From Shouchella clausii (GTDB lineage: Bacteria > Bacillota > Bacilli > Bacillales > Bacillaceae_D): a stretch of 36,685 bases of DNA. A model generated the notes under the pieces. It worked only from the letters and a program-made list of their open reading frames with translations, searched no databases and was not told the origin of the DNA. The stretch is from NCBI RefSeq assembly GCF_001598215.1, contig NZ_BCXJ01000011.1, positions 1-36,685 of the forward strand, written 5' to 3'. Position numbers and translations under genes: made by a program. Within the stretch, counting starts at the first letter, position 1. Each line of letters starts with the position of its first letter. Of the stretch, positions 1 through 8,458 are shown in pieces.

Positions 1-91
1 TTGACGAGATACCTTGTATCTCTTTTACGCTTGGCTTTTGTTCAGTTTTCAAAGGACTCGTTTGTCGCCGTTCTCTCTTGGCGACTCAATT
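1..91 (-). other. Leader of the downstream rRNA operon (16S gene lies outside the window)
   Basis: On the minus strand this stretch follows a strong promoter and carries a GTCGCC/GGCGAC stem (arms near 64-69 and 80-85) followed by TTTGAAAACTGAAC. That is typical of Bacillus pre-16S leaders, with boxA-like and processing sequences. bofA is directly followed by an rRNA operon in B. subtilis, which fits. No mature 16S sequence is visible, so the gene must start beyond base 1. Confidence 0.7.
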
Positions 92-121
92 AATATACCA
101 TGTTTCCGCCAGTAAAGTCAA
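92..121 (-). promoter_or_regulatory. rRNA operon promoter
   Basis: Minus-strand -35 TTGACT (116-121), an 18-bp spacer and -10 TATATT (92-97). It sits downstream of the bofA terminator and upstream of a leader of rRNA type. A second tandem promoter was not seen. Confidence 0.75.
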
Positions 122-213
122 TATCTTTTTCAAAAAAACTTTAAAACTACTGTTCTTTTGTGGCGCAAAAAGTAATATAACATGGATCAAATGAGGAATG
201 CAATAAGAAATTA

Positions 214-256
214 TAAAAAAACCGCTGGAAAAAGATAGAATGATTTTTCCGCGGTT
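214..256 (-). terminator. Intrinsic terminator of the dnaX-bofA operon
   Basis: On the minus strand, AAACCGCGGAAAAA pairs with TTTTTCCAGCGGTTT (one bulged base, about 14 bp) and is followed by an uninterrupted T run at 214-220. It begins immediately after the bofA stop codon and separates that operon from the rrn promoter. Confidence 0.85.
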
Positions 257-520
257 TCAAAGAATGATTTGTTGCACAGCTACAAGCAAAAGCATCCCTG
301 GCAAGCCAAGTAGCGCGACAGCCGTTGCTGTAATGGCATTAATAGGAATAAACAAACCCGTTGCGGTTGCAAATGAGTTTAGCAAGAACAACAACAGCGT
401 CGCGATAATCAGCCGAACGCCGATTTGTCCGGCTATCCGCAATGGCTTTACTGGCGCTCCTATAATCAAGAGCAAAACGACAATTCCACCTAATATGGAC
501 AATATAAGCCAAGATTCCAT
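257..520 (-). CDS. bofA: BofA, inhibitor of pro-sigma-K processing
   Basis: An 87-residue, almost entirely hydrophobic protein with two or three membrane segments (about residues 4-22, 33-55 and 60-85). In B. subtilis, BofA sits in the outer forespore membrane and, with SpoIVFA, holds the SpoIVFB protease inactive until the sigma-K checkpoint is passed. Length and composition match the family, and the C-terminal part contains GLPGMLLLVAVQQ, as expected. The ATG at 520 is preceded by GAGGTGAT. It is the last gene of dnaX-ebfC-recR-yaaL-bofA, the same order as in B. subtilis, and implies a spore former. Confidence 0.9.
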   Translation of the reverse strand: MESWLILSILGGIVVLLLIIGAPVKPLRIAGQIGVRLIIATLLLFLLNSFATATGLFIPINAITATAVALLGLPGMLLLVAVQQIIL

Positions 521-588
521 CCTATCACCTCAAAGAGAGCTCGTCTTGCTTTACTGTATGATCGCCACAACAAAAAAAGACCCTAAAT

Positions 589-816
589 TCAGGATCCTTT
601 TTGTTTGCGTCTATGGCGGATTCGCGCTTCCCGAAGAAGGAGCGAATAAAGCGCCTCCGCTCGTTTCAATTGGTTCAATAATTCTTCAGAAGGGTCTACA
701 CTATGCGCTAACAGCCTCTTTTGATAATCGATCGATTCTTTTTGGCGTTCCAGCATTTCGTACAACGTTGCTTCTTCTTCTTTACGGAGAACGCCTTTTT
801 TTCGAAAACCTAACAT
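589..816 (-). CDS. yaaL: YaaL family small protein (DUF2508)
   Basis: A charged 75-residue protein, mostly predicted helix (residues 10-70), beginning MLGFRKKG, a typical start for YaaL-type proteins. No biochemical function is established for the family. Identification rests on size, the helical Glu/Arg/Lys-rich character and its exact position between recR and bofA. A TTG codon lies just before the ATG at 816. The ATG is preferred because AAGGTGG (824-830) lies about 7 bases upstream of it. Confidence 0.8.
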   Translation of the reverse strand: MLGFRKKGVLRKEEEATLYEMLERQKESIDYQKRLLAHSVDPSEELLNQLKRAEALYSLLLREARIRHRRKQKGS

Positions 817-828
817 CAAGATGCCACC

Positions 829-1428
829 TTACAATTCACGTCTACCTTCAATTGCTTTAGAAAGCGTTACTTCATCAGCATATTCCAAATCGCCACCGAC
901 AGGCAAACCATGGGCTAGGCGAGTGACTTTAATGCCAGTAGGCTTAATTAAGCGTGAAATATACATTGCCGTTGCCTCTCCTTCAATCGTCGGATTGGTG
1001 GCAACAATGACTTCTTTTACACTCTCATCAGCCTGCAAACGTTTGATCAGTTCCGCGATTTTAATATCTTCTGGTCCAATTCCATCCATGGGCGAAATCG
1101 CCCCGTGTAAAACATGGTAAAGCCCGGTGTATTCCCGCATTTTCTCCATTGCAATTAAATCTCGTGATTCTTGGACAACACAAATCGTTGTACGGTCTCT
1201 ATGCTTATCTTCACAAATCTGGCATGGATCCGTATCTGTGATGTTATGGCATTGAGAGCAGTAAGTTAAATCCCTTTTTGCATGGACAAGGGCTTTCGCA
1301 AACTCAAGCACATCGTCTTCCTTCATATCAAGGACATGAAAGGCAAGGCGGCTTGCTGTTTTTGGCCCAATTCCCGGGAGCCTTGTGAACCCTTCTATTA
1401 ATTTTGCAATCGGTCTCGGGTATTGCAA
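829..1428 (-). CDS. recR: Recombination mediator protein RecR
   Basis: A 199-residue RecR acting with RecO and RecF to load RecA on SSB-coated gapped DNA. Visible parts are an N-terminal helix-hairpin-helix region ([15 protein letters not shown], about residues 17-31), a four-cysteine zinc finger (CSQC ... CQIC, about 57-72) and a Toprim domain with VVQESRDL and [14 protein letters not shown]. The start is a TTG at 1428, with GGGGGC about 9 bases upstream; no ATG fits the conserved N-terminus [11 protein letters not shown]. It follows ebfC by 12 bases in the dnaX operon. Confidence 0.96.
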   Translation of the reverse strand: MQYPRPIAKLIEGFTRLPGIGPKTASRLAFHVLDMKEDDVLEFAKALVHAKRDLTYCSQCHNITDTDPCQICEDKHRDRTTICVVQESRDLIAMEKMREYTGLYHVLHGAISPMDGIGPEDIKIAELIKRLQADESVKEVIVATNPTIEGEATAMYISRLIKPTGIKVTRLAHGLPVGGDLEYADEVTLSKAIEGRREL

Positions 1429-1440
1429 TCTCTTAGCCCC

Positions 1441-1752
1441 CTAGAACATTCCTGGCATGTTCAGTCCTTTAGTGAATTTCCCAAGGTCTTGTTCAACCAA
1501 TTCATCGACTTTCTTTAGCGCTTCATTTGTTGCTGCAATAATAAGATCTTGGAGCATTTCGACATCTTCAGGGTCAACGACATCTTCAGAAATGTTCACT
1601 TCCAAAATCCGTTTGTCCCCGGAAGCAATAACGGTCACCATTCCGCCGCCGACAGTTGCTTCAACTGTTTTTTCTTTTAACTCTTCTTGCGCTTTCACCA
1701 TTTGTTTTTGCATTTTTTGCATTTGCTTCATCATATTTCCCATGTTCTTCAT
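1441..1752 (-). CDS. ebfC: Nucleoid-associated protein EbfC/YaaK
   Basis: A 103-residue YbaB/EbfC family DNA-binding protein. The N-terminus is Met/Gln/Lys-rich ([15 protein letters not shown]), followed by a helix and the conserved [12 protein letters not shown] strand region. The family forms tweezer-like dimers that bind DNA. It is located between dnaX and recR, as in most bacteria. The ATG at 1752 has AAAGGAGATGG just upstream. The gap to dnaX is 15 bases, so it is co-transcribed. Confidence 0.93.
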   Translation of the reverse strand: MKNMGNMMKQMQKMQKQMVKAQEELKEKTVEATVGGGMVTVIASGDKRILEVNISEDVVDPEDVEMLQDLIIAATNEALKKVDELVEQDLGKFTKGLNMPGMF

Positions 1753-1767
1753 TTAAATCCATCTCCT

Positions 1768-3450
1768 TTAGGAATCAATGATTTCAATCAAATCTTCGCC
1801 AACTAGCTTAACTGCCTCATCAATCAACGGATCAGCTTCTTGCGGATGGTCAGTTTGTTTGTCTTTGACATACTCAGCCTTTATTTGCTGCCATTGTTGG
1901 TTCAGCAATGTCACAAAATCATGACGGCTGTTAAATGTTTGCTTTAGCACTTGGCAAAGAACGCCTCGAAACTTTGTATCCATCATATCACGATGCATTT
2001 CATTTTGAAACGCTAACAGTACCTTCGTATCCGAAGCGGCAACGGGTTTAGAGTCGCTTAGCCATGCATGGGCAGGCACACTCTCCCCTTTTATTTTCTC
2101 CATGATCGCGCCCCACTGGCTTACCGTCTCTTGTAAATCAGCTTTATTGGCGTTCTCTAATAGTTCACGAGCAGCGGCAGGAGTCGCCTTTCCTTGCTGT
2201 GGTGCCCTTGGCTGCATGCGCCGCCGTTCTTTTTGGGCAGGCGCCGGCTCGCTTTTATCAATAGTGTTTGCTTGTTTGACTGAGGCAAGCTCATCTTCAA
2301 GGCGCTTCACTTTTTCTTGTAGTTCGCGAATTTCTTCGTTGCCCACTTGCGCCGTGTCTTGAGCAGGTGCAAGCTGCATTAATTTCATCACAGCCATTTC
2401 AAGCACAATCTTTGGCTGGAGCGCCCATTTCATTTCTTGTTGGCTTTCAGAAAGGCTCTGGATGGCAGCATAAATAAACGGTCTGCTATAAGATTCGGCC
2501 ACTTGAACAAATGCGTCATCAAGGGCAGCTCTTTCAAACAAATCTGCTGTTTCAGGCGCTGTTTTATACAAAAGCAGGTCTCGATAGTATAACAGCAAAT
2601 CTTCCAAGAGCCTTTTCGGGTCTTTTCCGCCTTTAAGCGTTTCGTCAATCGTTTCCAGGACGAGGCGCGCATTTTGTTTTTCCAGCGCTGCTGCCAATTG
2701 ATGAAGCGCTTCTCGGGAAACAGCGCCGGTAATCGTCAAAACATCTTCTGTAGAGACTTTTTCTTCTGAAAAGGAAATGGCTTGATCAAGCAAACTAAGG
2801 GCATCGCGGGCGCCTCCATCAGCTGCTCTGGCAATCAGCTCAATCGCCTCTTCTTCATAAGGCTGTTGGTTGCTGTCAAGTATGAACTTCATTCGATTGA
2901 TTAGCGCTTCATTTGAGATTGGTTTAAAATCAAAGCGTTGGCACCGTGAAAGAATCGTTAACGGAATTTTATGGGGCTCCGTCGTTGCCAAAATAAAAAT
3001 AACATGAGCTGGCGGTTCTTCTAATGTTTTTAGGAGCGCATTAAAAGCCCCTGTTGAAAGCATATGGACTTCATCTATAATATACACTTTATAAGCAACT
3101 TCGCTCGGCGCAAATTTCACTTTATCACGTATATCACGTATTTCATCTACGCCATTATTGGAAGCCGCATCAATTTCAATCACATCGACAACCGAGCCAT
3201 TCGTGATTCCTACACAGGCATCGCACTCATTACAAGGTTCTGCCACTGGAGCTCGTTTGCAGTTGATTGCTTTGGCGACTATTTTTGCTGCACTTGTTTT
3301 CCCTGTCCCCCGTGGGCCTGAAAACAAGTAGGCGTGTGCAAGCTTTTGTTGCAAAAGTGCGTTTTTTAGTGTTTTTGTAATATGTGATTGCCCAACAACA
3401 TCTTCTAGTAACTGCGGGCGCCACACACGGTAAAGGGCTTGATAGCTCAT
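1768..3450 (-). CDS. dnaX: DNA polymerase III subunit tau/gamma
   Basis: A 560-residue clamp-loader ATPase. The N-terminus is RPQLLEDVVGQ, Walker A is GPRGTGKT (45-52), a zinc module has cysteines in CKRAPVAEPCNECDAC, Walker B is IDEVHML, the SRC sensor is LSRCQRFDFKP, and the C-terminal tau region binds polymerase and helicase. Length matches Bacillus tau (about 563). No slippery A-run frameshift signal stands out, consistent with bacilli using tau alone. The ATG at 3450 follows GGGGGGAG. It heads the dnaX-ebfC-recR-yaaL-bofA operon and is divergent from the sigma-clpP pair. Confidence 0.97.
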   Translation of the reverse strand: MSYQALYRVWRPQLLEDVVGQSHITKTLKNALLQQKLAHAYLFSGPRGTGKTSAAKIVAKAINCKRAPVAEPCNECDACVGITNGSVVDVIEIDAASNNGVDEIRDIRDKVKFAPSEVAYKVYIIDEVHMLSTGAFNALLKTLEEPPAHVIFILATTEPHKIPLTILSRCQRFDFKPISNEALINRMKFILDSNQQPYEEEAIELIARAADGGARDALSLLDQAISFSEEKVSTEDVLTITGAVSREALHQLAAALEKQNARLVLETIDETLKGGKDPKRLLEDLLLYYRDLLLYKTAPETADLFERAALDDAFVQVAESYSRPFIYAAIQSLSESQQEMKWALQPKIVLEMAVMKLMQLAPAQDTAQVGNEEIRELQEKVKRLEDELASVKQANTIDKSEPAPAQKERRRMQPRAPQQGKATPAAARELLENANKADLQETVSQWGAIMEKIKGESVPAHAWLSDSKPVAASDTKVLLAFQNEMHRDMMDTKFRGVLCQVLKQTFNSRHDFVTLLNQQWQQIKAEYVKDKQTDHPQEADPLIDEAVKLVGEDLIEIIDS

Positions 3451-3483
3451 CGGCTCCCCCCTTCTTCTTCATTCAGTAACATT

Positions 3484-3512
3484 ATTATAGCCTTTTCTAT
3501 TTCCGGTTTAAA
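3484..3512 (-). promoter_or_regulatory. dnaX operon promoter
   Basis: Minus-strand TTTAAA (3507-3512), 17-bp spacer and TATAAT (3484-3489), about 34 bases upstream of the dnaX start codon. The -10 is perfect and the -35 weak. Confidence 0.6.
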
Positions 3513-3548
3513 GGGCGCTCCATAAAAACTTGTTTCCCCATATCCTTT

Positions 3549-3577
3549 TTGCCCGTAAGAACGTTCTTATTTATATA
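3549..3577 (+). promoter_or_regulatory. Promoter of the sigma factor-clpP pair with a palindromic operator in the spacer
   Basis: TTGCCC (3549-3554), a 17-bp spacer and TATATA (3572-3577). The spacer contains the perfect 14-bp palindrome TAAGAACGTTCTTA (3556-3569), so a dimeric regulator bound there would block RNA polymerase. It is not the Bacillus LexA box, which has four bases between GAAC and GTTC, and not a CtsR repeat. The cognate regulator is unknown. Confidence 0.6.
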
Positions 3578-3603
3578 GAAAGCAATAGAAAGGAGATGCT
3601 TTG

Positions 3604-4269
3604 ATGACAAGCAAGCGCACAGTTGACTTTCAAAAGGCTTGGGACAAATACGCCCAAAGCATAAAGAATCACTGTTTAGCTTTAACAAAAAATCGTTGGG
3701 AAGCAGAAGATTTATACCATGACACATGGCTCAAAGCTTGGTGCCATTGGCATAAGGCAGGCTTAACACGGCTCACAAATGCTTATTTCACTACGATTGC
3801 CAAGCATACATTTATCGACCACTGCCGCAAAACGAAAAGACAGGCTTCGCAAAAACCTTTGTCTGAGGCGAGCAGTGCCACATTTCACGCCGGCTCTGAC
3901 CTTGATTATTTGCTTAAACCGCTTGTGTCGAGCCTGACAGTCAAGCAACTTGGCATTTTCTTGCTTGCAGACGTGTACAAATGGCCGTTAAAAGACATTG
4001 CCCAGGCGTGCCAGCAGTCACTAGGATCAGTGAAAGCCACTCTTTTTCGGGCACGGCAAAATGTTTCAAAACATGTGCGCGAACATTTGGAAGAAGACTG
4101 GAAACTGGCAGACGATCAAGCTTTGCATGTCCAACTGCTTGTAAAAGCACTGGCTGAGGAAAATACCGCACTGATTGTGCAATTGGTAAACGAGACCGTT
4201 CCAGCGTCTGTTTTGCATAGCAAGCATATGAAAATGAAAACGCCAGCACCACAGGCGCTGGCTGCTTAA
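3604..4269 (+). CDS. ECF-like RNA polymerase sigma factor with a C-terminal extension
   Basis: A 221-residue sigma-70 family protein. Region 2 spans about residues 10-78 (AWDKYAQSI ... [14 protein letters not shown] ... [15 protein letters not shown]) and region 4 about 108-158 ([40 protein letters not shown]). There is no region 1 or 3, as in ECF factors. About 60 residues follow region 4, including [20 protein letters not shown], which loosely resembles the start of the SnoaL-like tails of some ECF groups but is truncated. No anti-sigma gene is adjacent. TTG-ATG are in tandem; the ATG at 3604 sits 8 bases from AAAGGAG. clpP follows after 20 bases, so sigma factor and protease appear to be co-expressed. 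Targets are unknown. Confidence 0.85.
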   Translation: MTSKRTVDFQKAWDKYAQSIKNHCLALTKNRWEAEDLYHDTWLKAWCHWHKAGLTRLTNAYFTTIAKHTFIDHCRKTKRQASQKPLSEASSATFHAGSDLDYLLKPLVSSLTVKQLGIFLLADVYKWPLKDIAQACQQSLGSVKATLFRARQNVSKHVREHLEEDWKLADDQALHVQLLVKALAEENTALIVQLVNETVPASVLHSKHMKMKTPAPQALAA

Positions 4270-4289
4270 GTAAAAAAGGAGCGATTTTG

Positions 4290-4871
4290 ATGAGCACACC
4301 GATTCCATATGTGATGGAACAAACCCATTACGGGGAGCGGAGTTATGACATTTACTCTCGTCTCTTGAAAGACCGGATTATTTTTATCGGCGATGAAATT
4401 ACCGACCCTCTTGCGAACAGCGTCACAGCCCAACTGCTTTTTCTTGCCTCTACCGATCCTGAAAAAGACATTTCCATTTACATTAACAGCCCTGGTGGCT
4501 CCGTTTCTGCAGGCTTTGCCATTCTCGATACGATGCTATACATCAAACCAGACATCCAGACAATTTGCACTGGCATGGCTGCCTCATTTGCAGCCGTTCT
4601 TCTTGTAGGAGGGACCAAAGGGAAACGCTGCGCTTTACCCCATGCAGAAGTCATGATTCACCAACCCCACGGAGGCATGAAAGGGCAAGCGTCTGATATG
4701 GACATTTACGCTCAGCGGATTTTAAAACAACGCAAGGAAATAAACCACTTCATCGCGGAAAGGACTGGACAAACGCCTGAAAAAATCGCCAACGATAGTG
4801 AACGTGACTACTTTATGAGCGCTGCGGAGGCAAAAGACTATGGCGTGATCGATAACATTCTTCCAGTTTGA
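4290..4871 (+). CDS. clpP: ClpP-type serine protease, probable second paralogue
   Basis: A 193-residue ATP-dependent Clp protease proteolytic subunit. The catalytic triad is complete: Ser99 in [11 protein letters not shown], His124 in [10 protein letters not shown] and Asp173 in SERDYF. The oxyanion-hole motif SPGGSVSAG is at 67-75. The N-terminal axial-loop region ([26 protein letters not shown]) is canonical, so it should dock with a Clp ATPase. It differs from housekeeping Bacillus ClpP in [19 protein letters not shown] versus the usual SMGAFLLAAG, and it ends at LPV without the usual charged tail. Context differs too: no clp or trxB neighbour, but a sigma factor gene 20 bases upstream. 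The ATG at 4290 with AAGGAG upstream is preferred over the preceding TTG. Calling it a second copy is inference, since the rest of the genome is not visible. Confidence 0.93.
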   Translation: MSTPIPYVMEQTHYGERSYDIYSRLLKDRIIFIGDEITDPLANSVTAQLLFLASTDPEKDISIYINSPGGSVSAGFAILDTMLYIKPDIQTICTGMAASFAAVLLVGGTKGKRCALPHAEVMIHQPHGGMKGQASDMDIYAQRILKQRKEINHFIAERTGQTPEKIANDSERDYFMSAAEAKDYGVIDNILPV

Positions 4872-4878
4872 CTCGTGT

Positions 4879-4906
4879 CGAGCGGCGGGTAACTGTCGCT
4901 CGTTTC
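4879..4906 (+). terminator. Probable terminator after clpP
   Basis: CGAGCGGC pairs with GTCGCTCG (8 bp including one G-T pair, 8-base loop), followed by TTTCT. The T tract is short, so termination may be weak. Confidence 0.5.
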
Positions 4907-5002
4907 TACATATAATAGAGCAAACGAACCGTCCATTTTCGTATTGGCCTATCCCCTTTAAAATAGGTATGGAAAGCTCATTGGCTACATAACACAACAA
5001 AA

Positions 5003-5046
5003 TAAAAAACGCCCCATTCAGCCAGGCAAATACTGACTGATGGAGC
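5003..5046 (-). terminator. Terminator of the SRP RNA transcript
   Basis: On the minus strand, GCTCCATCAGTCAG pairs with CTGGCTGAATGGGGC, allowing one bulge and two wobbles, and is followed by GTTTTTTATTTT. It lies about 75 bases past the mature SRP RNA end, which implies a longer precursor that is trimmed. Confidence 0.75.
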
Positions 5047-5119
5047 ATTATTTCATTCATTTCGTTTTTAAACGATGCGGCACACATCATGTTCGCATCT
5101 GCAAAGAATATAGTAAATA

Positions 5120-5390
5120 CCGTGCACCTTTCCTCGATAACAGCGCCACAAGCGTTACCTGAGCAGTTAGCTCGATCCAGGCACCTCTGCGGCACACGGA
5201 AGGGTCCACTTACTGCTGCTTCCTTCCGGACCTGACAGGGTTCATGGGTTTCCGTTGCGCAGAACCCAAACGTCAACACCACTTACTCAGGGCAGGCCTT
5301 GCAGCACCGAAACCTCAAAAAGGGATTCAACCTCGCTATAGCGGATTGCGAGTTACAGGGCACCGCTACCTCCCCATCTAGCACGGCAAA
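5120..5390 (-). ncRNA. scr: Signal recognition particle RNA (large, Bacillus type, about 271 nt)
   Basis: The minus strand holds the conserved SRP S-domain core (GTCAGGTCCGGAAGGAAGCA at about 5217-5236) and the Alu-side sequence GGAGGTAGCGGTGCCCTGTAAC near the 5' end. The 5' CCGTGC (near 5386) pairs with the 3' GCACGG (5120-5125), closing the molecule, so both ends are defined by pairing; exact processing sites are estimates. The RNA scaffolds Ffh and, in bacilli, HBsu for co-translational membrane targeting. It lies between tadA and dnaX, as in B. subtilis. The transcript should start near 5426 and end at the terminator near 5003, so about 35 bases of leader and over 100 bases of trailer must be removed. 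In B. subtilis this maturation is done by RNase III. Confidence 0.95.
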
Positions 5391-5432
5391 TTGTAAATAA
5401 AGGTAAGCACCTAAAGGTAAGGTGCAAGTTCA

Positions 5433-5461
5433 AGTATACTAGATCGACTAGACAAATGCAA
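5433..5461 (-). promoter_or_regulatory. SRP RNA promoter
   Basis: Minus-strand TTGCAT (5456-5461), 17-bp spacer and TATACT (5433-5438). The hexamers and spacing are identical to those of the tRNA-Ser promoter at 6242-6270. Initiation would be about 35 bases before the mature 5' end. Confidence 0.8.
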
Positions 5462-5464
5462 CCG

Positions 5465-5971
<507 letters not shown>

Positions 5972-6086
5972 TCACACTCCTGATCGTGTTAAAAAAGATG
6001 CCAAAGAGCCCAATCTATTTTCCTTATGCTTTTATTCTTGTTTGATCTTTAAGCTTAAACGGCTTTGTTATCACTATATAATGATA

Positions 6087-6117
6087 AAGAAAAACACGGC
6101 CACTCCAGTGGTCGTGT
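6087..6117 (-). terminator. tRNA-Ser terminator
   Basis: The minus-strand stem ACACGACCACT/AGTGGCCGTGT (one wobble) is followed by TTTTTCTTT, starting 14 bases beyond the tRNA CCA end. Confidence 0.85.
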
Positions 6118-6130
6118 GTATTTGCGAATA

Positions 6131-6223
6131 TGGCGGAGGAAGAGGGATTCGAACCCCCGCGCGGTGTGACCCGCCTGTCGGTTTTCAAGACCGATCCCTT
6201 CAGCCAGACTTGGGTATTCCTCC
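6131..6223 (-). tRNA. tRNA-Ser(UGA)
   Basis: A 93-nt class II tRNA on the minus strand. The acceptor stem is GGAGGAA/TTCCTCC with a G discriminator and an encoded CCA (6131-6133). The anticodon loop CTTGAAA gives anticodon TGA. There is a long variable arm (GGCGGGTCACACCGC) and a T arm with GGTTCGAATCC. B. subtilis carries a serine tRNA directly after serS in this region. Here it is about 24 kb from serS, next to tadA. Confidence 0.97.
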
Positions 6224-6241
6224 GTTTAACTGACAAAAGCT

Positions 6242-6270
6242 AGTATAAGCAATTTTAAGCGAAAATGCAA
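6242..6270 (-). promoter_or_regulatory. tRNA-Ser promoter
   Basis: Minus-strand TTGCAT (6265-6270), 17-bp spacer and TATACT (6242-6247), placing initiation about 12 bases upstream of the tRNA. Confidence 0.85.
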
Positions 6271-6324
6271 GTATTAATCTGGATGATTCTGCCGACAACC
6301 TCATTAGACTGATGTCTACAATCT

Positions 6325-6352
6325 GAAAGGCTGCCAAAATTGGCAGCCTTTC
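6325..6352 (-). terminator. Terminator after the peptide-binding protein gene
   Basis: A perfect 13-bp stem (GAAAGGCTGCCAA/TTGGCAGCCTTTC) starts 4 bases after the stop codon. The T-rich tract (TTTTTA) is on the plus side, so it may act best in that orientation. No plus-strand gene ends here. Confidence 0.6.
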
Positions 6353-6356
6353 ATTT

Positions 6357-7964
6357 TTATTGCTCAATATACGTGTCGTGGAACAAGAAGTCGCCTGAAG
6401 GAGAAACGGCAATGTTTTTCACTTCATCGCGGACGCCATTCAAGTATTTTTTCGTTGTTGTAAATACAACTGGCACTTCTTCGTTTAAGATTGCTTGTGC
6501 TTCTGCATAAAGCTCATTACGCTTGTCTTCATCTACTTCTTTGGCAGCTTCATCTAAAATCGCATCCAATTCAGGATTTGAGTAGAACGAACGGTTGCCT
6601 ACCTCGCCAAAGCTGTCAGAATGGAAGAGCGGCGCCAAAGCGTAGTCTGCGTCTCCTGTTGCTGAGCTCCAGCCAAGGATAAACATTTCATGTTCACCAT
6701 TTCCTGTTGCGTCCAAATATGTGGCCCATTCTTGGATATTGATGTCCACTGTAATGTTCAAATCAGCTAGTTGATTTTGGATGTATTGCGCTAAGTCAAC
6801 ACGTGCAGCTGAATCATTCGTAGAAAGCGTTACTTCAAAGCCATCTTCATAGCCTGCTTCTGCAAGCAATTCTTTCGCAGCTTCTACATCATATGGAAGC
6901 GGCTCTGCATTTGGGTCATGGCCAATAACGCCTGGTGATACTGGGCTTGTCGCCGGAAGTTCGAAGCCGTCTAAAATATCATTGGCAATTACATTTTTAT
7001 CAATCGCCATTGCAATCGCTTGGCGGACGCGGACATCATCAAAAGGCTCTTTCTCGAGATTAAAGCCAAAGTAAGAAGCGGAAATGCTTTCCGTTTCTAG
7101 CAAATGTGCGCCGTCTGTTGCTTCCAACTGGGCAACACCTGACACGTCAAGTGGTTCAATAAAATGAGAGCTTCCTGTTTCAAGTTCTGCTAAACGGGTA
7201 TTGCCATCTGGAACGGTTTTAAACGTGACAGAATCGAGCTTTGCTGGCTCGCCCCAGTACTCTTCGTTTTTCGTGAAGACAAGTTCAGAAGAACCAATTT
7301 GGCCGCTTTCATATTTAAAGTAGCCTGTTCCCGCTGGGTTAGCACCCACTTCAGTCGATGGTTGTTCGCCTTCTTCCATCGCCGCATAGTCAGCATCGAT
7401 AACGTCAGGGCTAATCATGAATCCGCCGTTGTGAGCAAAGCTATAAATGAGCGGCGCAAACGGCTCTTCCGTCACGAACTCAATTTCATAGTCGTTGATG
7501 ACGTTAATTTCTGAAATCTCTTCAAATAAAAATGCCCGTTGTGAGGCAAGTGCTTCATCAGTAATACGTTCAATATTCTTTTTAACGGCTTCCGCGTTGA
7601 ATTCAGCGCCGTCATGGAATTTAACGCCTTCTTGCAGTTGGAACGTCAACGCTGTTCCATCGTCATTCCACTCATAGCCCGTTGCCAAAACCGGTTGCAA
7701 TTCCATGTTTTCGTCAAACTCAACTAAGCCTTCATAAATTTGCCCTTGGACTTGGCCAGATGGCACGTCATTGACTTGATGCGGATCTAAGGCAACAATG
7801 TCGGCATTCATTGCAACGACAAGATCGCCGCCGCCTTGTTCGCCTTCTTCTGCACTTTCACTGCCGCCGGTATTTGTGTTTTCATCTGGTTCACTGGAGC
7901 ATGCAGCTAGTCCAGCAGCTACAGTTAAAGCCATAACACCGTAAAACGGTTTTTTTACATTCAT
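6357..7964 (-). CDS. ABC transporter substrate-binding lipoprotein, peptide/nickel (SBP_bac_5) family
   Basis: A 535-residue extracellular binding protein. The N-terminus MNVKKPFYGVMALTVAAG ends in the lipobox LAAC (Cys about 22), followed by an acidic, Gly/Ser-rich linker (residues 23-47) and the SBP_bac_5 body: YEGLVEFDE, EGVKFHDGAEFNAEAVKKN, DDVRVRQAIAMAIDK. The family captures oligopeptides, dipeptides, glutathione or similar ligands for the importer encoded divergently (permeases and ATPases at 8459-12360). The ligand cannot be fixed from the sequence; it resembles the GsiB/DppA branch. The ATG at 7964 follows AAGGGGGA. It is alone on its transcript, so binding-protein dosage can be set independently of the membrane complex. 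Confidence 0.9.
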   Translation of the reverse strand: MNVKKPFYGVMALTVAAGLAACSSEPDENTNTGGSESAEEGEQGGGDLVVAMNADIVALDPHQVNDVPSGQVQGQIYEGLVEFDENMELQPVLATGYEWNDDGTALTFQLQEGVKFHDGAEFNAEAVKKNIERITDEALASQRAFLFEEISEINVINDYEIEFVTEEPFAPLIYSFAHNGGFMISPDVIDADYAAMEEGEQPSTEVGANPAGTGYFKYESGQIGSSELVFTKNEEYWGEPAKLDSVTFKTVPDGNTRLAELETGSSHFIEPLDVSGVAQLEATDGAHLLETESISASYFGFNLEKEPFDDVRVRQAIAMAIDKNVIANDILDGFELPATSPVSPGVIGHDPNAEPLPYDVEAAKELLAEAGYEDGFEVTLSTNDSAARVDLAQYIQNQLADLNITVDINIQEWATYLDATGNGEHEMFILGWSSATGDADYALAPLFHSDSFGEVGNRSFYSNPELDAILDEAAKEVDEDKRNELYAEAQAILNEEVPVVFTTTKKYLNGVRDEVKNIAVSPSGDFLFHDTYIEQ

Positions 7965-8009
7965 TATTTTATCCCCCTTGTTCTCTTAAATTTCTGTAAA
8001 ACAAATTTC

Positions 8010-8038
8010 ACTATATACTATTTTACACAAATAAACAA
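8010..8038 (-). promoter_or_regulatory. Promoter of the peptide-binding protein gene
   Basis: Minus-strand TTGTTT (8033-8038), 17-bp spacer and TATAGT (8010-8015), about 45 bases upstream of the ATG. Confidence 0.55.
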
Positions 8039-8389
8039 TGTCCTGCTTTAAACATTCACATTAATTAGGACTTTAGTCTTGAATATTCATCCTAATATAT
8101 TGATTTGCTTCATTTTAATGGTAATATCCTATGTTTTTTTGCTTTTCATATCCTGTTTCTTTTATTTTCCTATTATAATAGCGACCATTTTCTACTCTTG
8201 GTTAACAAGTGTGGAGGGAAAAATAGGACGCTATTTATCTCACAATCTGTCTCAAGGATGCCAACTGGATTTATGGTGATTCATCCCTTATTCGATAAAT
8301 CTCCATAAAACTGTGTTCAAATCCGAAAATTCCCTTTGCATATGTCGACATTATTCGCTAAAATACTATATTAAGATTGCTATTTTAGA

Positions 8390-8419
8390 TTGTTTTCGTT
8401 TTAAGACTTAATGTATAAT
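8390..8419 (+). promoter_or_regulatory. Promoter of the permease-ATPase operon
   Basis: TTGTTT (8390-8395), 18-bp spacer and TATAAT (8414-8419), about 40 bases upstream of the permease ATG. Confidence 0.55.
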
Positions 8420-8458
8420 CAGATGATGCGTATAAGTTGAAAAGAAAGGAAGTTGAAT

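Larger units (their letters stand above)
7965..8458. other. Divergent regulatory region, about 490 bp, of the peptide transporter
   Basis: It holds the start region of the binding-protein gene (minus) and of the permease gene (plus), with one promoter near each end. The middle (about 8040-8389) is AT-rich. No gene with a usable ribosome-binding site, RNA structure or repeat was recognised there. Confidence 0.6.

Noticed and set aside
1768-3450. Programmed frameshift in dnaX producing a gamma form
   Set aside because: No A6G-type slippery stretch with a following stem is visible, and bacilli make only tau.
3556-3569. TAAGAACGTTCTTA as a LexA (SOS) box
   Set aside because: The Bacillus LexA site has four bases between GAAC and GTTC; here the half-sites are fused.
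6131-6223. tRNA-Ser as an integration site for the accessory block
   Set aside because: The block lies on the 5' side of the tRNA, no integrase gene is present, and no copy of the tRNA 3' end was found at the other boundary.
8079-8308. Two overlapping hydrophobic open frames in the divergent region
   Set aside because: They have no ribosome-binding site, consist of T-rich codons typical of AT-rich intergenic DNA, and show no family resemblance.
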